NCBI GenBank assembly: GCA_035610365.1
Contig: CM069436.1
Span: forward strand, 11,584,937 to 11,648,936
Direction: 5' to 3'
DNA length: 64,000 nt
Origin: Aquatica leii
Lineage: Eukaryota; Arthropoda; Insecta; Coleoptera; Lampyridae
Below the pieces are notes generated by a model that saw only the letters and a list, made by a program, of their open reading frames with translations, was not told where the DNA came from and searched no databases. The position numbers and the translations under genes are program-made. Numbering within the stretch: position 1 is the stretch's first letter; each line of letters begins with the position of its first letter. Below are positions 57,016 to 64,000 of the stretch, piece after piece.

Positions 57016-58507
57016 ATGAGTAGAGGTTTTGGGCAGAGAGATTCTAGTGTAGAAACAAAGATTGCAATTACTGGAATGGCTGCTAATGGAATTCCTCAAC
57101 GTGAAATTGCTTTACAAAATGGATTATCGGTAAGATTTAAAGTATTTGCTTATAATAAGCCTCTAAAATAGACTGAATCATTAATTAATTACTAATCTTA
57201 AACATCCTTAAAAAATATTTTATGTAATCATAAACAAAAATTTTTCTTAGTTTCATTTTATCCCATTAACTAAAATTAGAATATAATATTAATTAAAATT
57301 ATGCACACGTTAATGTATTATTACAATCCAAAATCGACATCAATGTTTTCAAAAATTTGTCGTGTTTGAGTTTCTTTCTTAAAAATTCTGTTGGTAATAA
57401 ACAATCAGAGTTCAGAATAAATTAAAAAAAAATATTTTAAGTAGAAAAGAAACACACTTTAAACTTTATTAAAGGTATTTTTGTTAAAAAAAATAACTTA
57501 TTTATTTTAAGAAAACGTAATTTACTAAAATAATTGAATCATTTGGTTAAACTAAATTACTTATCTAAATACATATACAAGTGCGCCAAGTTTGTAGGTG
57601 GCTTCAAAGGCTTGATGAAGAAGGAGAAGTTTCTCTTATAACGAAACCAAAAGGAATAAATAGAGCAACTACCGTAGAGGAAGATGCAAATATTCTTAGG
57701 TGTGTTCAAAATTCTCCTTTTACAACTGCTCCGCGAATTCGAAAAGAAGTTCATTTAAACTACAGCCCTTCAACGATACGACGCAGATGAAACAATGCAG
57801 GATTATTTGTAAGTAAACCTGCGACAAAACCTGAATTAACAGAAAGGCATGCTCAAGCAAGAATTAGATTCTTTCAAAATAATTTGTGCAGAGACTGGAG
57901 GACGGTGATTTTTACGGACGAAAAGGTATTTTCATCGACACAAGAGTCGTCTATCACACTTTGGCGACCACGAAATACAAGATTTAGTTCCGAACATGTT
58001 TGTAAAAATCGACAAAGTAGAAGAATTTCTGGTGGATTTTAGGGGTGAATTTCAAAAGCTGGGCTGGGTGAATTGGTTCTAATTTCTCCACCACGATTTA
58101 CGTCTGAAAGTTACGTTCTAGTGCTAGACAAAATTTTGGTGCTAAGTGTGCGAACATTTTATCTAGAAGAAGAATTGAAAGAAATTGTTGTTGTCCAGGA
58201 CAATTCGCCAATTCATAAAAGCAGAATCGTAAATGAGTGGTTTGAGGATAGAAACGACATAATTTCTTTAGAATAGCTAACAAAATCTCCCGATTTAAAC
58301 TACATGGAGAACATGTGGGCAGCTATGAGCAGAACTTGGACCAATAATCGTCTTGACATTCTGTCGAAAAACTTAAATAATATAATGCAAACTGCAAATG
58401 AAGTTTGGGAACGTTTCCGATGATCGAACTGCGAAAAATTAATTAACTCGATGCCGAACAGGTTAACAGAATGTTTGGAAAATACCGGTTTATATACAAA
58501 ATATTAA
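57016..58507 (+). pseudogene. Tc1-like transposase with probable intron, broken
   Basis: Exon 1 (57016-57129) reads MSRGFGQRDSSVETKIAITG and ANGIPQREIALQNGLS, ending TTATCG before GTAAG. About 450 bases later exon 2 begins near 57581 with RQVCRWLQRLDEEGEV, the second helix-turn-helix. A stop follows at 57788. The catalytic part has VIFTDEKVFSS (first Asp near 57917), QDNSPIHKSRIVNEWF (second Asp) and SPDLNYMENMW (Glu), with 35 residues between the last two acids, slightly more than the 34 of standard Tc1. Stops occur after GGF, before ISKAG and before LTKSPD. A TGA follows ERFR, as in the 30-31 kb copy; similarity continues to LYTKY and TAA. Confidence 0.86.
57130..57580 (+). other. Probable intron of the Tc1-like transposase
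   Basis: The interruption starts GTAAG and ends near ATATACAAG, AT-rich throughout. It lies at the same codon position as the roughly 210-base interruption in the copy at 30342-30549 (which ends TTTTGTAG), so it was probably inherited from a common ancestor. Phase is exact in the 30-kb copy; here one base is off. Confidence 0.6.
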
Positions 58508-59192
58508 TTAGTTTGAGTTTTTTATTTATAATATAAACGTATTTTTATAATATATGTATATACTAGATTTAAATAAATGCGGTTTGGTCAACACAATGAT
58601 TTAAATTAGTCGATATTACTACAAATATGGTAAAGTAATCGTTATTTTACGAAAAATGTAAATTATATTAATGTTAGGATCTGAAGGTCGTTTTGCAAAA
58701 AAGAACAGTACGATATGGTTTTTTATTTAATTGACTATTTGAAGTATTTTACAGTATTCAGATTGAAGTATTTTGCACAACCAAAAAATTTTTTTAATAA
58801 TTAGACCAATATTACAATGATATTAATTATGCATTATTCCGAATGTGCAATTAGTATAACATTAGTGATAGTAGCATTAGTGGAGGCAATTTTTAATATA
58901 AATATTTGATATAAGAAATAAAAATTTTAGAATTATTAGCTTGTGTAAGATATCAATTCTCTAAAAATGCATTTTAAGTATTAGGTACATTTAAAATTTG
59001 AAATAAATGCCAATCTGACGTACCGTACTTATTATTATTTACAGATCACTAAGCTTAGGTTTTTATTATTTTATTGAACTATGTAGGTTATAAAATTACA
59101 ATGCTTTATTTGCTTCAAACCTCTAATGAGAAATACTATACTATTAGAATGTGAATAGATACGATCTTAAGCGGTCATTTTGGTTGAAAGTG
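58508..59192 (+). repeat. 3' region of the Tc1-like element, inverted relative to 53764-54370
   Basis: Blocks such as TCTGAAGGTCGTTT, ACGATATGGTTTTTTATT, AGTGATAGT and CTTAAGCGGTCATTTTGGTT occur in the same order as on the minus strand of 53764-54370. The outermost matching bases are near 59192 and 53764. Confidence 0.85.
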
Positions 59193-62100
59193 AGTGTACA
59201 TTTTAATTTGAATTAATTGTTGTACCCATTCACATTCTAAGCATAATTTTACTAAAGTATTTAAATAATAAAAAAAAGAAGATTATAAAAAACAAACTGC
59301 AACATTTACAGAAGAAGAAAACAAAAAACGTTGAAAATTTAAATTTGCATTAAAAATGTTTTCGTGTTATAATTAGCATTTATCTAAACTAACTCAAGCC
59401 AAATAACTTCCAAATTTGAAAAAAAAGGATTGTTGCACTTTGCCAAGAAAAACGATAGTGATTCACTCTATACGTGGCTTAAATGTGACACAAACTTGTA
59501 GTAAAAATAATTTTGTGCGTAAGTGCAGTGAATTTTATAATGACTCAATAATTTAAATACAATTTGTAGCTAATTAGTTAACTGTGTTTATCTAAATTGT
59601 TAAATAAATATAGTAAACAAAACTATTTCATTACTATATTTGGTTTTTTTAGAAAAAAAGTTAAAGACATTTTAACAAAACAATACCGTAAGTTGCAATG
59701 TGAGAAGCTATAAACGAAACAAAATTAATTAATACAAAACAAAACAAATTAATAACAGTCTTGTAAACTACACAGTAAACTCAATTTCATTTTCTAAATT
59801 TACTTTTCAATTTATGATTACAATTAATAACTTGTATTTCTGTAAAAAAAAAATTTAAGTGCAAATTACATTGTTATTTTTGTGTTTTTACTTAAAAAAA
59901 CAACAACATTTTAAAATAATTAACAAATGTTTTATAAATAATAATTCTTAACTATTGCTTTATTTCAATTATTTGTTCTTAAATTTAATTTTTTTAATGA
60001 AATGTATGCTTTAGTATTTAAAAAAACTTGTAAATAAACAAATCTTATGTAATTACATTGAAGTTTATTTTTTGTACTCAATAAAGTAAATAAAACTGTT
60101 TATTGAATTAGTTAAAATAAAAGTTCTAAATATTTCGCAACTGATCTTATATATAATACGAAAAGTTACTTTTTACATAATTTGACGTGTGGTAGTCCCG
60201 TATAAATTGATATTATTGGTCAAAGTTTGTGCAACTTTGTGTCGTTTTGCATTACTAATAAAATTCATTTTAAAATTGATTTGTTACGTTTCTAACACCA
60301 ACGAATAAATTAATTATTGCACAGATGCTCAATTTGATTTAGTATTAAAGATTATACTTATTACTTACACTGTTTTAAATAAAAATTTGACAAAAATTTA
60401 TATTTTTAGAATTGTGCTCACAATATTGCACTTTTTTTGTAATGCAATTACCACATGTTTTATGATGGCCCGTCGTGCTTAATTGCACTATTAACCAATC
60501 ATACAACAATAACTGCATGAATACAGGACGTTAATTAACTTTCTAGTTGATAACACGACTTGATAGTAACAACCCGGTTATAAATTATATAAGTTTTGGG
60601 GTCAAAATCAATAACAACGATAATTAACATTGTCATATTCGGAGATAAAAAAAACAATAAATAATTTAATTTTGTAATCTGTTGTTACATAGAATTTTAC
60701 AGGTAATGCAAATAAAATCTTATTATTGTGATTTTTATATTGTAAATAATAAACATTCCTAAAATGTTTATATTAAAAAAATACAAAAAAGGTAAACACG
60801 TATTGTTAAATATATTAATAAATATTACGTTGTTTTCGGTTTAGTGTTGTATTAAATAAATGTTTAAAGCAGATAATTAAAAGTTGAATTATTAGAAAAA
60901 AAAATTATAAAGTTGAGTAAAAAAGTTTGTTTTAACATTGCTGGTTGTAAAACGTCAGGTGTAATTCAAAACTAACATTTAAAATCAATTTTAGTGGTAA
61001 TGCAAAGCGACATCGACATCAGGTTGCACACACGTTTACGAATAACATTGTAAATCAATTTATATAAAACCTGCATACGCCAAGCTATGTTAAAAACATT
61101 TATTTAATATTTTTTTTAAACAAACATAACAAAAATATTTAAAATTTGTATTTGAAATATTTAAATTATGGAATTCAAACAAAATATTTTTTTAATATTA
61201 AGCTCAATGGCATAAAAGTGCAGTGTAATTTTGTGTTTTTCAGTTTATTAAATTTTTAGTATTTGGTTTATCTTAAGTTTATTAAATTATAAAATTTTGA
61301 TTTTAACGCCAAAAAGCTTTAGCTACAAAAACAGTTTCTTATTTTTTTAAACCAAAAATTCTTAGTATTTCAGTAATATTTATAGTATACATTCGTTTAA
61401 ATTGCTTTTGAAAATTTTATTTAATTTCTATTTATATGATTCAGAAAGAAAAAGTTAAGAAAGCAGAAAAACATAAACATAAAAATATTGAATAAAAACA
61501 TCGTATTTTATAGCATAAATTTACAAAATTAAAAAAATATTAATATAAGGTTATGTTATTTTCCAGAATATAAATAATTACTAAAAAAATATATAGTATA
61601 ATATTTTCTAATTTATTTTTAAAACAAAAAAAGATTTTGTAATTCATCGTAAAGCTATTATTCTCAGTATTTAATTAATTAAAAATTGATTTATAAAAAT
61701 TACTTTATATATTGCATTTAGTTTTAATTATTATAATAAAAAAAAGTTGTATGTATCTAAACTAAATGTAATTAGAGTAAGTAGAAACTTATACTATATT
61801 ATGTTTTATATATTAACAATTTTAAACAATGTTAAAACGTTAATTAAAACTTAGAGTTTTTATAAAAACTAATTTTTATTCAAACACAACTGTAAATAAT
61901 AAAAATCTGTAGTAAATACATTTCTAGTTTTCCAAAGTTCGCAAATGAAAATATAGTTATATTTTTTTACGCAAAAATAGAACAATGTAATTGATATTTT
62001 AATAAAAATATATTTTAGTTGAAATTATAAACTTTTTTAGTTTATTTTGCGATTACAATGTGTTCTTACCAAAAATATATATACCAACTATTTTCCTAAA

Positions 62101-62467
62101 TTAGAAAATAGATTTCGAAACTAAAATTGAATTTACTGTATATTTAACAAGACCTCCGTCATTAGGTTGAAAGATGTCTTTCCATTTTGCTTTGAATATA
62201 CCTTCTGACATAGCAACTTAGTTCTACATTAGTTTTTTAAAAATATATCGTAAATTAAATAGAAAACTATTTTAAGTGTCTTTTTGTGTTATCAAAACGT
62301 TTTTTGCATAATTTTGAGTTATTTAAGCGTCGGTAAACACATCTATTTACAATTTACAATAATTATCATCTACCTGCTTTCTAATTTCAAACTTGAAAAT
62401 ATCTAGCATTTGTATTATTATTCTGATGATTTTAATATTGATTAAAGTTGATATGAAAGTTAGTGGT
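59193..62467. other. Very AT-rich non-coding stretch
   Basis: No gene seen. It contains an inverted repeat pair at 60210-60275 and 60978-61045, listed separately. Confidence 0.55.
60210..61045. repeat. Inverted repeat pair about 700 bp apart
   Basis: Reverse complement of 60210-60275 contains AATCAATTTTAAAATGAATT, TTAGTAATGCAAAACGACA and AGTTGCACA, matching TAAAATCAATTTTAGTGGTA, ATGCAAAGCGACA and GGTTGCACA at 60978-61045. Arms of about 65 bases with roughly 75-80 per cent identity by eye suggest the ends of an old non-autonomous element. Confidence 0.55.
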
Positions 62468-62582
62468 TACGACCAACCTTATATACACAAAACGAAAAAC
62501 AGAATATCACTATTTTTGATTGCTTTGTGGAATTAGCTATAGTGATTTTTGTGTGTTTAGCATATAAGGTTGATAGTAAGAA
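62468..62582. repeat. Imperfect hairpin of about 40-bp arms
   Basis: ACCAACCTTATATACACAAA and ATATCACTA on the left face TATAGTGATTTTTGTGTGTT and ATATAAGGTTGATAGT on the right, with a loop of about 25 bases. It could be a small foldback element or a precursor-like hairpin. Confidence 0.55.
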
Positions 62583-62629
62583 ATAGCTGTTAGATCAACG
62601 TATTAACTTAAATCAATGATAAAATTATC

Positions 62630-64000
62630 AAATTAATAATACAAATGTGCATCTATTAAGGCCAATTTCGTGTTATCTCAGCATTATCTATTTTTTGATT
62701 GTGATTTGACGGTTTTAATATTACTAACTACTAAAAAATTTAAATTAGTTACAGACCCAAACAATTCCAAAATGTAGAACTTTTATAAATTTTAGTTCTT
62801 AGTTTAAAATATTACAGCAAAATTTCTTTAGTAATAACTTTTACTTGTTTTTTGTTAATTTTTTAAACTAATAAAATATAAACTTTTACAAACTTTGTTT
62901 TATTACAAACAAAATAAACTATAAAAGACATTTAACACAACACCTAAGTAAACCTTATTTTATTATAACAAAAGAAAAACATTGAAACCATTTTTTTTAA
63001 TCGTTTAAGATAAAAACTATATTTTTAAGTTTTAGTCTAAAAACCTACATTTTTTTATAAAATACAAATTGTTTATTTCTGTAACATCTATTCAAAATTT
63101 TTTAAAAATGTTTTTATTAAAGATAGTATAGTGTTTTGTAATAATGTTCACCAGAGATTTAAATCAGTCAAAATAAAATTTAAAACTGCACGAAAACCAA
63201 CGATTATTCCAAAACGAAAATTTGTGCAAATCAGATTTATTAATGTAGAACTAAACCAAATATATGTTATTTAGGAATTATTTAAATTTTTATTTTATTT
63301 TGACTGTTTTAAGGTTGCGTAAAAAAATTAAATTGGTTACAAACACAAACGGTGCCAAGATGTAAAACTTTCATAAATTTTAGAACGTTTAAAATGTGCT
63401 AGTAAAATTTCTTTAGCAATATCTTTCACTTGTTTTTTGTTAATTTTTTAAGCCATCAAAATAAGAGTCTTCACAAACTTTGTTTTCTTACTAACAAAAT
63501 AAACTATAAAACATGTTTAACACCTATTTAAACCTTATTTTATAATAACAAAAGAAAAACAGTGCAACAGTTTTTTTAAAATTGTTTAAAGAAAAACCGG
63601 GTTTTTAAGTTTTAGTCTAAAAACCTGTAATTTTTTATAAATAAAACACAAGTTGTTTATTATATCCATTAACAATTTTAATGTATTTTTTTTTAAAGAT
63701 ATTATAGTAAAGTCAATTAAAACTGACAATTAATCTTAGACCAAAACTAAAATTTGTGCAAATAAGATTTATTAAAGCAGGACCGTAACTATATTGCTAA
63801 ACTAAACAAATTTTGTGTTATCTGAGCATTATTTAATTTTGACTGTTTTAATATTGCCTAAAAGAATTTAAATAGTGACAAACGCAACTTGTTCTAGAAT
63901 GTAGAGTTTTTATAAACTTTAGATCTTTGTTTAAAATATGCTAGCAAAATGTCTTTAGTAATATTTTTTACTTAGTTTTTGTCAGTTTTTTAAGCTCACA
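62630..64000. repeat. Satellite-like tandem repeat, about 540-590 bp period, running off the window
   Basis: The anchor ACAGACCCAAACAATTCCAA at 62751 recurs as ACAAACACAAACGGTGCCAA at 63339 and ACAAACGCAACTTGTTCTAG at 63878. CTTGTTTTTTGTTAATTTTT, AACAAAATAAACTATAAAA and AAGTTTTAGTCTAAAAACCT recur in the same order in the first two copies. The offsets of 588 and 539 bases reflect small indels. At least 2.4 copies are present and the array is cut by the window end. No ORF. Confidence 0.85.

Noticed and set aside
31338-58440. Shared TGA after ERFR in both Tc1-like copies as programmed recoding
   Set aside because: Both copies are broken at many other places, and a third copy (54370-54508) has no stop there; shared CpG decay of CGA or a Trp codon is simpler.

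Overview
This window looks like intergenic, transposon-packed DNA from an arthropod genome, most likely an insect. It is very AT-rich. I find no intact host gene, no rRNA or tRNA, and no bacterial features. Nearly every recognisable coding stretch is a transposable element relic with frameshifts and stops: Tc1/mariner, hAT, Jockey, I/Nimb-like and RTE/CR1-like LINEs, Ty1/copia and Penelope-like elements (PLEs). The one coding relic that is not a standard transposon is a pseudogene of a multicopy arthropod family of unknown function (48155-49752, minus).

Layout. 1-1641: mariner-like transposon with near-perfect 90-bp inverted repeats. About 4.2-6.9 kb: relatively GC-rich Jockey LINE with a large internal deletion. 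9.66-14.54 kb: nearly full-length AT-rich LINE (gag, endonuclease, RT, RNase H) with few lesions. 15.5-19.05 kb: a PLE (RT plus GIY-YIG nuclease) as a long plus copy facing a shorter inverted copy. 20.3-22.3 kb: decayed Jockey. 23.2-24.2 kb: RTE-like and PLE tails on the minus strand. 25.0-26.9 kb: hAT and PLE relics. 28.44-28.72 kb: a 24-bp minisatellite. 30.0-31.7 kb: Tc1-like element with a probable intron. 34.1-41.3 kb: LINE relics, one split by the hammerhead array. 45.4-46.8 kb: LINE gag relic. 51.8-52.4 kb: copia relic. 53.8-59.2 kb: two Tc1-like copies in inverted orientation, one split by a hAT element with a perfect 8-bp target duplication. 62.6 kb to the edge: a satellite-like repeat of about 540-590 bp.

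Most notable. At 39268-41040 a 1,773-bp insertion, flanked by a 12-bp target duplication, carries a 341-bp unit as 2.7 tandem copies plus 1.3 inverted copies. Each unit complement contains a type I hammerhead ribozyme with a minimal stem III (GAAAC, four bases, GUA or GUG). Two of four have an intact catalytic core. The same minimal-stem-III design occurs at both ends of the PLE at 15.5-19.0 kb, and, decayed, in a second repeat family of about 280 bp at 19.4-19.9 and 52.4-52.8 kb. The picture is of retrozyme-like, ribozyme-bearing non-autonomous retroelements living beside PLEs that could have supplied the reverse transcriptase. That link is inference; motifs, periods and target duplications are read directly from the sequence.
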